From Phytophthora hibernalis (taxonomy: Eukaryota; Oomycota; Peronosporomycetes; Peronosporales; Peronosporaceae), in contig JAAKBF010000259.1 of assembly GCA_012656075.1 (NCBI GenBank), positions 24,045 through 88,044 on the forward strand: DNA of 64,000 bases, given 5' to 3'. Position 1 is the stretch's first letter; each line of letters begins with the position of its first letter. Under the pieces are notes generated by a model. That model did not search any database. It was not told the DNA's origin and worked only from the letters and a program-made list of their open reading frames with translations. Positions 32,568-41,773 of the stretch are shown piece by piece. The translations under genes and the position numbers were made by a program.

Positions 32568-33547
32568 TCAATCGCCCCCGTGTGCCTTCCAGGTGTCATT
32601 TAGTTTCCGGTTGTCTTCAATAGCCGCATTTACGACTTCAAGCGTGAACAATGCTGAGCGTGAAAGTCCTGCTATCTGCCACTCAGCTGGCAACTCAACA
32701 GGCGTAAGCAAGTAAGCAACGTAGGGTCCTCTGCAACCGATGTTGCTCAGAACGAGGTAGCGGCAGGGAGATGCTAAGGAGCACCGGTTGGGGAGCACCG
32801 GTGCAGAAAAGAAACTCTTAAATAAACAGCGCGTTATTTACCGGTACAGACTGTACTACAGTGCCAACCACTTAAACGGGAATAATACGAAGTTGCGTGA
32901 ACTGTACTACGGTGCCAACCACTTCAACGCGTATAATACGAAGTATATATATTTTTATCCATACTAGTACCAGATACAACCGCAAGCAAAATAAATAGTT
33001 GTCTTCGAAGGCCATAACTACATGTATGAATCTGGGCAGTGATATCGAGTCGCAACAAATTGTGCATGACCGTGGGTACGTTGATAATGAGCAGCAGCAA
33101 ATGGTATTTGTTGGACTCGAGCAGGAGCACCTGAACGAAATCGGTTTTAGCTGTGCATGTGCAATGCGTACGAGTGCAGGCACATTGTGCATGTTTTCGT
33201 ACTCCGTATTATACAGCCCCGTACAGGTATTGTATGAGCAGGCAAAGTTTCGTATTATATACGTTGAAGTGGTTGGCACTGTACCTAATTAAATAACGCT
33301 GTTATTTAAGAGCTCATTTTTGCACCGGTGCTCCCGAACCGGTGCTCCTTAGCTTCTCCCGTAGCGGCAGTTCTTCACAAGAAACAACGATTGCCAGTTT
33401 CTGTGAAAAGAAATTGTAGTGCAAAAATCCGACAACGAATCGCACCACAGAGCTGACGATTTGAGTGCTGATGTACAAGGTGTACGCTGGTAAATTCATG
33501 TGGTCTCGCAATCCGGAAAATGAGTACCAGTATAACCCAGCTGACAC
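32568..33547 (-). pseudogene. Unknown hydrophobic protein remnant interrupted by MITE
   Basis: Protein-like minus-strand sequence lies on both sides of the MITE at 32766-33360: upstream (33547-33370) YTLYISTQIVSSVVRFVVGF, a likely membrane segment, and downstream (32756-32568) YLVLSNIGCRGPYVAYLLTP then LFTLEVVNAAIEDNRKLND. The two sides are in different frames after removing the MITE, so either an intron boundary or a frameshift lies nearby. No family recognised. Confidence 0.35.
32766..33360. mobile_element. Mutator-like MITE (long-TIR, non-autonomous) with 9-bp TSD
   Basis: 595 bp flanked by identical GTAGCGGCA at 32757-32765 and 33361-33369. Terminal inverted repeats begin GGGAGATGCTAAGG (left) and GGGAGAAGCTAAGG (right, reverse complement) and extend about 75 bp or more through GAGCACCGGT and CTCTTAAATAA. 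Each end also holds a GTGCCAACCACTTCAACG subrepeat, tandemly doubled on the left. G-rich ends and 9-bp duplications suit Mutator-like elements. No transposase inside. Confidence 0.9.
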
Positions 33548-33780
33548 CAGCGGGTGCGCTCGGCGAAGGTATATTGGCTGTCGCCAAAAAAGAATATCTC
33601 GATACTTTCACACCCATAGATGAAATACCCAACCTACGCGAGTTCCTGCGCTTATCTGTAGAAGAGAAAGGTAAACATATGCCGTTTTGCGTAACGTTAA
33701 ACGTGAGCACCCAGAAATGCTACTTGATGTCCAAGATGTTGCAAATTGTCTATTCAGTCGGCACACGAAACCAAAAGTGA
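33520..33780 (+). CDS. Hypothetical protein, 86 aa
   Basis: An open frame from MSTSITQLTPAGALGEG through PIDEIPNLREFLRLSVEEKG to a TGA. Its composition is protein-like, with one amphipathic helix, but no family is recognised. It lies antisense to hydrophobic minus-strand frames of the MITE-interrupted remnant, so the coding strand is uncertain. Confidence 0.3.
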   Translation: MSTSITQLTPAGALGEGILAVAKKEYLDTFTPIDEIPNLREFLRLSVEEKGKHMPFCVTLNVSTQKCYLMSKMLQIVYSVGTRNQK

Positions 33781-33906
33781 GACCTCAGGGTTATTAATAG
33801 CTACGCTTTTCTTTTGTCAACACATTTGAAAGGATCGTAAACGTATATTCCACATCTGCGTTGACAACGACATAAAGAAAACGGCTTATTGCTGCCTTAC
33901 CATATA

Positions 33907-34650
33907 TCAAAACAACAACGGCCAGGCTTCGTCGAGGTTGTTGTCAAAATTAGCGTCGTTGAACGGAACCTGCGCCTTCCCGCCGAAGACGGCATCGTTT
34001 AAGGCGGCGCGCGCCTCATCAGTCAATTGTTCCCACATGATGAGGTCTTGAAAACACCACCATCATACCATGTCACGTCTAACATGTGGAAACCTGGGTT
34101 TACTCGGTCGGACAGATAGTTCATCTTGGGGTTCTATCTGTGAGCACCTCATGGGCAGGAGGCGTGGTGGGCGTAGTACGTTCCATCGTAGGCATCAGGC
34201 GACACCCCAACAAAGGTCGAATTTTCCTCTGCAGGTTTGTCAATCCATACGACGACGTTTGACCAGCCGTGGCGCTGGCCCTTCCTGAACAGTGACGACT
34301 TCTCTTTAGGGAAGTACCACGCATACATGACTCCCCCACATCCTTGTACCAAACAGCTCCGCCGTACACCTGCGGACCCAGACTTGAGCCCTAGCAATTT
34401 CCGGAAGATAAACCAGTTGCCTTCAGACGCGCACTGACATCACCAGCAGCATTGACAGCAGGGTACGGGTGGCATTCCGCAGAGTCGGCTTGAATGTTAA
34501 GACAGTCTTGTCGTACATGGTCACAGGCTCGAGTTGCGCGAATGGTTGCACCTTGCCATGGTCGATACTGGCAGGTTCGACTGCACCAAGTGAAGCAGAA
34601 GTAATGAAAGTAATGAAAGTAACTTTTGGAGGGGCAAAAATCGGATTTTT
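33907..34650 (-). pseudogene. NLP (NPP1-type necrosis-inducing protein) pseudogene
   Basis: Blocks of an NLP family protein appear in order across three minus-strand frames: IDHGKVQPFAQLEPVT (34590-34540), ECHPYPAVNAAG (about 34470), VMYAWYFPKEKS (about 34330-34295), the heptapeptide site at 34260-34280, and the C-terminal LIMWEQLTDEARAAL ending at the stop 33907-33909. NLPs are secreted and some permeabilise eudicot plasma membranes. The conserved GHRHDWE heptapeptide reads GQRHGWS here, losing acidic residues needed for metal binding and toxicity in studied members. Frameshifts and an internal stop (near 34392) make it non-functional. Confidence 0.85.
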
Positions 34651-34689
34651 AGTTCGTAACTATCGTTTGTAAGCTCGAAATGTCCTTTC

Positions 34690-34858
34690 GTTTTATCTAC
34701 CGGCACTGTTCGGTAGAGGAGAGTGTCTGTTTGGGCTGCGCTACCGGTAGCATAAACGTTGTAGCTTGTAGTCAGCCGTCAGCCGATACGGTATTAATAT
34801 GAGAGTGACTATTGACACAAGATGGAATGACTTGGGTTTGAATGTGGTGTTTCATGGG
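34690..34858. other. No gene seen
   Basis: Spacer between the NLP pseudogene and the inverted-repeat unit; contains short CGGTA-type words only. Confidence 0.4.
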
Positions 34859-35014
34859 TGATTAAGGTTTTTCGTAGGCGACCCATACCCGTTCAAGTGT
34901 ATTGTAGGACAACGGGGCATTCTTTTGATCGTCAAGAAATTTCAAAGGCGGTGGTTACACTTGGTATTTGGCAGAAGCGGTTGTACAGCCGCTTTGGAGT
35001 GATTTCGTAGGACA
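34859..35014. repeat. Left terminal inverted repeat
   Basis: Starts TGATTAAGGTTTTTCGTAGG, includes AGAAGCGGTTGTACAGCCGC and ends near TTCGTAGGACA. It pairs with 36807-36963. The inner AGCGGTTGTACAGCCGCT stretch is itself palindromic and could be a recombinase binding site. Confidence 0.9.
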
Positions 35015-35192
35015 CGACTACTACGAGATTTGGAGCGATATCATTCGCTAAAACTCTGCCCCCTGGGCGAGCTCTGCTCTCCTCCGTATCGATAGAGTCG
35101 ACGTATCGGAGCCCAGCTGCCGCTCTCCCTCCCGTTGATAGCGACCAAGCGCGCACCGCATGTGTGTCTGAGTCCACTCGATCGTCGTACCA

Positions 35193-36393
35193 GTGCTCTC
35201 TGAGGGGTATCCGTGCATGGCTCATCAAGAACCAGTCCGACGCAGAGTGATTTTTGACGACGATGGAGCCATTAGTCTTGATTCTTTTACTCCAGAGTTC
35301 TTCGAGCAGTTCATTCTATCGCGTTTCAACGATCCTCTGAAGCCACTGAACGTGACAACACTCGAGGGGTACCGTAGCGCCATAAAGTACCTCTACAGGC
35401 TCAAACGCTTGCCGCTACCAGCTGAGTACGGTGTGGATTTAAAGACATTTTTGGTGGCCTCGGACGCATTGAGGCAGACCGCCAGCAGTCTGGCAAAACA
35501 AAGCAGACCGGCAAAGCAGGTGTGGGTGGTCGCTCGGCGGCGTTCAGGACCGGTACTATCGCTATGAAGCTGCCGGAGACCAGTTTCTCGGTCGTGTGGT
35601 GGCTGGTTTGCCTTTAAACACAAGTGACTTTGCGTTTTTGCCGCCGCATTTCGACAGCTCTCACGATTCTGCTATACAAGAATGCGTCGGCCTTGTTTTC
35701 CCCTCCATGTCCTTAGATCTTCAGCTTCGGCCAATACTCGAGTTGTGCTTGGCTTCACTACTGTACCACGCAGACTATCTTACTCGTGTATTCTCTCCGA
35801 CCCACGCTATGATGTCGACGTATTTGTTTCGCTTTGACGAGCAATTGTCGCGACTGCGCAGTCACATCAAAACACATGAATCAACGCGGCTTCGGGCGAC
35901 AGGAATTCCGCCCTATGTTGCTCTTTATCAAAAGCAAGACTTGACCCATGCAGCGGTGGATAGACTGCCAGATTTGATCATCGATGGTGTCTCCAATCTC
36001 ATCGAGGAGAATGCTGCAGACACAGAAACAATGACGCGCAGCGCAATGATCGATACTTTGCGTACCGTGCTCACTGAAAGCGGTATATTACCAGTTGAGC
36101 ATCCACCTCCTCCTCGTCCTGCGGCTCCCGAAGCTTCGGCGTTGCATGTGTGGTGTGGAAAATTACACCTACTACCAGAGGATTTCGACTTTCCGAGCAT
36201 AGATCTGCTTGGTGCTTGGCGGCTGTGGTGGTTTGGTAATCCATCGCGCAGCTACCCACCATTTCGTTCTATCAGTACGCATGATCTATCAACACGATCA
36301 AAGAAGAAGACGTACTCCGAGTGGAATCGAATGATGACAATGCTCTGCCAACATATTAAAGAAGCGCGTGGAGAGGCACTTCCCCTGACATGA
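35193..36393 (+). pseudogene. Crypton-like tyrosine-recombinase-family protein, core deleted
   Basis: Frame 1 (35193-35567; likely start at the second Met, 35217) has FTPEFFEQFILSRFNDPLK and TLEGYRSAIKYLYRLKRLPL, typical of the SAM-like DNA-binding N domain of Crypton/YR proteins. Near 35545 it jumps, in another frame, to QDRYYRYEAAGDQFLGR and frame 2 (35596-36393): FAFLPPHFD, ATGIPPYVALYQKQ and a GCR1_C-like block LHLLPEDFDFPS..AWRLWWFG. The catalytic Arg/His-x-x-Arg/Tyr region that should lie between them is absent. A shifted tail continues to about 36603 (TALRLVSEAM). Confidence 0.65.
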
Positions 36394-36806
36394 GCGAGGC
36401 GACAGCGCTCGCTGCTTTCAAGGATGCCGTGGCGCACCTGCCGTGGGCGAGAGTAAGCGTTCACGTCGCTGGTCTCAAATCAAAATCACCACAGCATTGA
36501 GACTCGTGTCAGAGGCCATGCTTAAGGGCAACCCAAATTATGTTCGCGTACGTTTCAAGCCACGCAAGAAGAGGAAGGCGACAGCGGAAAGTACCTGCGG
36601 GGCGTGAGGCGGAGGCTGGTATAGTTAGTATGGTGCGCGGAGTAGACAAAGTAGTGCTCCGCGCGGTGTGATGCACTGGTAGTGCAGTGTGATGCTGAAT
36701 AAGTACAGTAGATTCCATAGCGCCTCGTATCTTTGCTGACTACTGTACGACGACCAGCGCACAGGTTTTCAACCAATCAGCGATCAATAACCGGGTACAG
36801 GAACCC

Positions 36807-36963
36807 TGTCCTACGAATAATCCACACAGCGGCTGTACAACCGCTTCTGCCAAATACCAAGTGTAACCACCGCCTTTGAAACTTCTTGACTATCAAAAGT
36901 ATGCCCCGTTGTCCTACAATACACTTGAACTGGGTATGGGTCGCCTATGAAAAACCTTAATCA
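36807..36963. repeat. Right terminal inverted repeat
   Basis: Reverse complement partner of 34859-35014. It ends CGCCTATGAAAAACCTTAATCA. Substitutions relative to the left repeat include CATAGG versus CGTAGG and one extra base near CCCAGTTC. Confidence 0.9.
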
Positions 36964-36974
36964 GTATTGTACAG

Positions 36975-37400
36975 TAGATTGTTATCAGTTTAGAGTAGGC
37001 TTGGGTAATCGACCCTGTACATTGTTATCAGTTTAGAGAAGGCTTGGGTAATCGACCCGATCGGATCCCGATGCTTTATGCCTGGTTTAGGCAGCGAGAT
37101 CGGAATGTACCGTCTGATGGATCCGTTTGGATCGGTTCTGAATCGATCAGTTTCGACTCGATTCGATCAATCGGACGAATTATAAGGCTTTAGGAGAAAT
37201 GTGTCCAAACCAGATTTCATCATCATTCGGAAGAATGCCACAACTTCTGATCATCATTCGGAAGAATGCAGTTCTCGCAGTATCTTTCCTGGAAGACCAT
37301 TGGCCTAAATTAATGACGTTGATCGATCGATCCAGACGGATTTTTAAAAGCTGATCGGGTCGATCGATCGGATCGCTTTTATTTTACCCATCCCTAATTA
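36975..37400. repeat. Duplicated 39-bp block and GATC-rich, possibly hAT-MITE-like, sequence
   Basis: ATTGTTATCAGTTTAGAG followed by AGGCTTGGGTAATCGACCC occurs twice in tandem (36979-37016 and 37021-37058). The following 340 bp is rich in CGATCGATC and GATCGGATC words and ends ACCCATCCCTAA; the left GGCTTGGGTAATCG and right GATGGGTAAAATAA (reverse complement) are weakly inverted, reminiscent of hAT ends. No target duplication. ATCATTCGGAAGAATGC also appears twice (37223, 37252). Confidence 0.5.
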
Positions 37401-38392
37401 TTATCTCGTAATGCAAGTTGCGATGTGCAACGATGTCAAGAACGGTACATATGTCCAGGTCAGATCCTATCTTCGATCATCGTAACCAAGATCCAATGTA
37501 TTCGCGAAGCCTTACCGGTAGTGGATTTATCTAAAACTAAGACGAGAGTGGTGCGAAGTTCGGCTATTGCACCCACGAATAAAGTGTATGCCGAGAATTA
37601 AAACGTGTAACTTACAACTCTATTCGATGTATCCCAGTAATTATATTTCTGATTCTATTAATATATTACAAGTGTCAGTAAAAACAATAGTAATACCAAG
37701 ATACAAAGTAGCCCCAGACGGTCCACCGCTAACGAATGTGATGGCCTCGGGACCACCTTGTTCTCGCTTATAGCGATCTCACGGCCGTATTTGCTTGACA
37801 GGTACGGCATCGCTTTTGCTCCGTCAGGTACTTGCCCAAATCACCCAGGCCGGAGATTCTCCTGACGGGTTCAGGCACCACCAAATTTTTCATATACTGG
37901 ACATTAATGCATTCAGGGCGATAAGTTCTGGCCTTGCGAACCCCAGGAGCTGAGCTACACCCCTCACGGAGTAACGAGTAAGCGTACGAAGAAAAACAAC
38001 CCGGAGTGGTTAAATCGTGATATCAGTCACGTGTCTCTCAATCCATCACTTGCATTAATATCAATCCGCCCCATTAAAGGCTTCGGTATTATCGGCTTCC
38101 AGAATACCGGCTTCGGACCTCTGATACCGGACCACAAATCTAACGTTTGTCAGCCTACCCGCATGTGATCGGCAAATGGTCGAATGCTGTAGATTTGTAA
38201 ACACAATAAAAAACTTCAAAATATTACAGTGATACGTAAAAGGACAAACATACAGGATAGGCACGCCGGATGTATAATATACATCCGGTATACATATTTT
38301 GTACAGGTAGGTTGCCATGACCATGGACAGTCTGCAATTTACTTGCTTCAAGCTACCGCACTAAAGAAGTGCACGCTGTGTCCAACAAGAGC
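37401..38392. other. No gene recognised
   Basis: AT-rich. A tRNA-like box A word (TAGCTCAGC, minus strand near 37950) lacks a matching box B and structure. A minus-strand 96-codon frame (38061-38351) has no motif. This is the upstream region of the small secreted gene at 38393. Confidence 0.35.
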
Positions 38393-38689
38393 ATGCGTTT
38401 GATCTGCCTCGTGTTGGCTGTTGCGTTCGCTCTGGCGGCATCCAATGTCGCGACCACCACGTCCACCAATGGCGCCGCTGCAATAGCGTCAACGGAATTG
38501 GAGGAAAGAAGAGGAGGAATTGGCATAGGAAGAGGTGGAGGCGGAGGCGCCAGTACCACAACTTACCCACCGTATACATTCAGTTTAAAGTACCTGAGTA
38601 CCTCGCCGTATCTCCGGAAGCAATTTGACGATTGGAAAAAGGAGCGGGCAGTGACCAAGAACAACAAGGAACAAGAAACGACAACTTAG
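38393..38689 (+). CDS. Small secreted glycine-rich protein with EER motif, no RXLR
   Basis: 98 codons. The chosen start is the internal ATG at 38393 because it gives a textbook signal peptide (MRLICLVLAVAFALAAS); an in-frame ATG at 38369 would add eight residues before it. About residues 35-38 read LEER, like the dEER motif of oomycete effectors, followed by a Gly run (GRGGGGGAS). The C-terminal half (YLRKQFDDWKKERAV) is charged and helical. No RXLR precedes the EER. The frame is intact. Function unknown; an effector role is inference from secretion and context. Confidence 0.65.
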   Translation: MRLICLVLAVAFALAASNVATTTSTNGAAAIASTELEERRGGIGIGRGGGGGASTTTYPPYTFSLKYLSTSPYLRKQFDDWKKERAVTKNNKEQETTT

Positions 38690-39149
38690 TCTACTCGTCG
38701 ACTTCGACAGGAGTATGAGTAGAGGGTCGTAGTCGTCCACATTTCACTCAATGGAATTCGGGAATGTTTCATTTAATATCAGCTTCTTTTTATGAAATAA
38801 CGGACTCGCCCGAGTGCAATCACACCAATAGCTGAAGAGGGTTGTATTCGTATCGAGGGCTGTATTCCATCGGGCGTACAGTGCATATGCAGTGACGTTC
38901 GCTCCCATGACTACGCCTTTGGTCGTTTTCCGGATATGGATATTGTACCTTCAACTAATTGGACAACCAGTTCGCATCAACTGTATCAGAATTGTGATAT
39001 TAGAATTATATGCTTCCGCCATAGAAATATGTAATGATATTGTATGTGATACTTCTGGAGGTTCTTTTTAGCCTCATTTAATAGTTTCTGTGTTGTAAAA
39101 TGCAAAAAACGTATCTGCGGAGTACAGACAACGACGATAATTGTAAGAG
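38690..39149. other. No gene seen
   Basis: 3' flank of the secreted-protein gene, AT-rich towards 39060. Minus-strand frame 38986-39180 has no motif. Confidence 0.4.
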
Positions 39150-39159
39150 GGCAGCTCGC

Positions 39160-39295
39160 CCATTCAACGCGATTTGTCAAATTTGGTCAATTCACAGCAA
39201 AGCAAACGCAATTTGTCGGACACACAAGCAGGGTGGGATTGAATTAGAGGGAGCAGTGGTGTCAATCATCGTCAGAGCAAGACTAGCTTCTCAGT
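39160..39295. repeat. Duplicated 3' flank of an RXLR gene
   Basis: Matches 62265-62362: shared words include GTCAATTCACAGC, CGGACACACAAGCAG and AATCATCGTCAGAGCAAGAC. It shows that the duplication that produced the 39293-39560 fragment included non-coding sequence downstream of the stop codon. Confidence 0.75.
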
Positions 39296-39560
39296 AACCA
39301 CTGGGGTGCTTCCACAGGTAGGCGGCCAGGAACAAATTGTACTTCTCCTTGTCCTTGGCTTTCATAGCACCAGTTAGGCCGGTGAATTTCTCCTGCATTT
39401 GGCCCTTCGTATTTCCCGCCTTGACCCATTTATCCGCCTTCCCAGACCACTTCCTGATTTGCTCTGGTGACGTGATGCTTCTCTCTTCTTCATCTTCTTC
39501 TGTGGCTTCTTCATCTTCATCATCTTGGTCATCTTCGACTTTGTCACGAGATATCTACAG
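39293..39560 (-). pseudogene. RXLR effector paralogue, 5'-truncated
   Basis: The minus strand matches the C-terminal two-thirds of the effector at 62360-62804: EEERS, then IRKWSGKADKWVKAGNTKGQ, KFTGLTGAMKAKDKEKYN and FLAAYLWKHPSGY before the stop at 39293-39295. The EER block is in frame with the C terminus, but a TAG lies about seven codons upstream, and the RXLR-equivalent (RYLV) falls in another frame. Signal peptide and N terminus are absent. Non-functional as it stands. Confidence 0.8.
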
Positions 39561-39691
39561 AGGCTCGTGAGGTATTGAGTACGAGTGATGAATCCTAAAC
39601 AAGTAGTAGACGAACCGGTCCGTTAGTTCGTCAGTCCAGCTGCCGAGCGATAGTCTGATTCGCAAAAACAGTAATTAGCCGCCGAAGGCGG

Positions 39692-39930
39692 GCCCTCATT
39701 GGCTGAAAAACGTCATTCCAAGCAGCCGAGCGCAGCGAAGGCCCTCATTGGCTAAAACTACGGTAAGTTGGTGTGGATTACATTAAATTGATGTGGTGTA
39801 CATGGAATCGTACTTAGGAGTACGTAGCTTATCGCTCAGCAGAGCTCACCGAGAGCCCCTCTTTGGCTAAAACTTTAGGAACTTGATGTGGGCTACGTTA
39901 GGTTGACGTGGTGTACATGAAATCGTACAT
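39692..39930. repeat. Direct repeats with ATTGGCT (CCAAT-like) cores
   Basis: GCCCTCATTGGCTGAAAA (39692), GCCCTCATTGGCTAAAAC (39741) and GCCCCTCTTTGGCTAAAAC (39854). The last two are each followed by similar 70-bp blocks ending GTGGTGTACATG.AATCGTAC. A reversed CCAAT core in each could be regulatory, but no gene start follows at a usual distance except the GC-rich ORF at 39957. Confidence 0.6.
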
Positions 39931-39956
39931 AGCCGAAGTAAATGTAAAAAGCCAAA

Positions 39957-40337
39957 TGGACCCCTTCACCTGCGCAACCTGCAGTGCCGCCACCCGTAGA
40001 CGCCGATGGGCTCGGGCTTCAACTGCGGCGGTGCTCCTGCTGCGAGGCGCTCTTTTCCTGGGATGCATTTGCGGTGGGAGGTGCTCGGGCGGGTGCCCGT
40101 CGCTGCATTGCGTGCGCGAACGCGACCGCCACGTGTACTGGCACCGCGCGGAGCCTGCTCCAACCCAACGACCGCCAGACCAGCGCCAGCAACGAGCGGA
40201 GTTGGTGGTCGCCGCGATGGGCCCGTCACGAGCACCAATTGTGCCGCCTCGCGCGGACCGGGAACGGCGCCGACGCAGACACCGTCGCCGTCTGCAGCCC
40301 CGCCGCCGCAAGAAACACCAGAAGGAATAGACGGTAA
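39957..40337 (+). CDS. Hypothetical GC-rich ORF with paired cysteines
   Basis: The plus frame opens upstream of the ATG at 39984 and ends at 40335-40337 (117 codons from that ATG). It has LQLRRCSCCEALFSWDAF followed by ARRCIACANATATC, a C-x2-C...C-x2-C pattern that could bind zinc, then LLQPNDRQTSASN. The stretch is much richer in G+C than its surroundings. Competing plus and minus frames overlap it, so coding strand and function are unproven; it may come from a retroelement. Confidence 0.35.
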   Translation, partial: WTPSPAQPAVPPPVDADGLGLQLRRCSCCEALFSWDAFAVGGARAGARRCIACANATATCTGTARSLLQPNDRQTSASNERSWWSPRWARHEHQLCRLARTGNGADADTVAVCSPAAARNTRRNRR

Positions 40338-40384
40338 CGCAATACAGGGTTTCCATTGGCTATAATATTGGTTTGGCTTTCCAT

Positions 40385-41185
40385 AGTAGTATATATATTA
40401 CCGAGAGGCGATATGATACAGAGAGACGATATGATACCGAGATAGGATAGACAAAGAGAGACGATAGTATGAGAGACGATATGATAGGTAGCGATAGGTA
40501 GAAGATAGATTGACGAAAGGCGATGATTGGAAGACGTTAGGTAGACGAGAGGTGATATGTAGATGATAGAGCTAAGAGGCGATAGGTAGATGTTGGACAA
40601 GAGTACATGTACGCGATCAGATAATATCAGAGACGAAACGAAGTATGAGAGATACGCAGAAAGGGACGATAAGTAGAGCGATTGGAAGAGAGAAATCATT
40701 GATATGAGAGACGAGATAGTATCAGAGACGATAGTATGCAAGACGACAGTATGACTGGCGATAGACGACAGTATGACAGACTATACGTAGAGACGAGATA
40801 GGATGAGGGACGATAATATGAGAGACGTAGTATGAGAGGCGATAGTATCAGAGACGACAGTATGAGAGGCGTAGTAGTATGAGAGACTATAGAAAGACGA
40901 CAGGTGAGAGATGACATGTAGACAAGATATGTAGATGCAGTCGATAGAAGTGTAGACACGATAGATATACACGATAGATATACACGATAAATATGAGATA
41001 GACATGATGTGTAGGTGGGGAAGATAGATATAGAGGGACGTCAGGTAGAGATGATAGAAAGTCAATAGACAATGCGTAGAGAGAGACAATAGGTAAAAAG
41101 AGAGGATACGTAGAGACGGTAGGTAGATCGACGATAGGTAGATATGTACGCTAGGTAGAGGACAAACCGTACACGTAGACCTCGG
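40385..41185. repeat. GA-rich degenerate low-complexity array
   Basis: About 800 bp built from words such as GAGAGACGATA, GATATGATA, GATAGTATGAGAGAC and GTAGATAG. The plus strand is strongly purine-biased. The period is irregular, mostly 14-17 bp. Long minus-strand Ser/Leu/Tyr-rich frames across it are compositional artefacts. Confidence 0.85.
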
Positions 41186-41773
41186 ACGCTTTGTAGGGAC
41201 GATTAGAGTAGCTGTATTGCATAAGACTCATAACACTTTGAAAAATTGAACAATGGATAAAAATCGCCCCGTGGAGCGAAGCGAAGGGGCGGCCTTATCT
41301 GGGAAAAACCATTGCCCCACCGCCGCGAAGAGGCGGTAAACGCCTATCGCTGCAATTAAGTGCTGCAGCAGGCTCAAGCCGTACTTGAGCAGTGTCAACG
41401 GCTCCTGCATCAACTTCAACATAGCAAAGGACGTTTAACCAGGCAAGTAGTGAACCCATGTAGCTGCGAGTAGGTACGAGCTAGAGCGTGCGAGCTCATT
41501 CTAGAATCTACGGAAAAGGAATAAAGTCGACTTACTGCTCTGGCCAAGCAGACGTAGGCTAACGTGTCTGGTGACCTTGAGTACTTTCTCGGGCACCTTA
41601 ATCACAACTACTCGAGTGCGTTCAAGACGTGATTTCGAGCACCTCGGCACACAAAACCAAGACTTCCTCTGCCTAAGTGCTACCAATTCCAGTCTTTCAG
41701 CTCATTAGTGAGTTGAAAGATTGCGACATAGTAGAACTTGGTGTCGATGCAAGACAGAAACGCATCACGACGG
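41186..41773. other. No gene recognised
   Basis: A minus-strand frame (41228-41422) of 64 codons and another at 41501-41686 show no motif. The region may be 5' leader of the Gypsy gag that follows. Confidence 0.35.

Larger units (their letters stand above)
34859..36963 (+). mobile_element. TIR-bounded unit carrying a Crypton-like YR gene
   Basis: 2105 bp bounded by inverted repeats 34859-35014 and 36807-36963. Both begin TGATTAAGGTTTTTC (read inward), and they differ at only a few positions over about 130 bp before becoming weaker. Inside, plus-strand frames at 35193-35567 and 35596-36393 encode a Crypton-like protein without its catalytic core. Outer flanks (CATGGG left, GTATTG right) show no target duplication. 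Canonical Cryptons lack TIRs, so this may be a non-autonomous derivative or a distinct family. Confidence 0.8.

Noticed and set aside
37890..37975. tRNA-like box A (TAGCTCAGC, minus strand) and a GGGTTCAGG hairpin followed by a T-run nearby
   Set aside because: Box B spacing and cloverleaf stems do not form; no anticodon arm could be drawn.
40226..41089. Long Ser/Leu/Tyr-rich minus-strand frames
   Set aside because: They arise from the GA-rich low-complexity array on the opposite strand.
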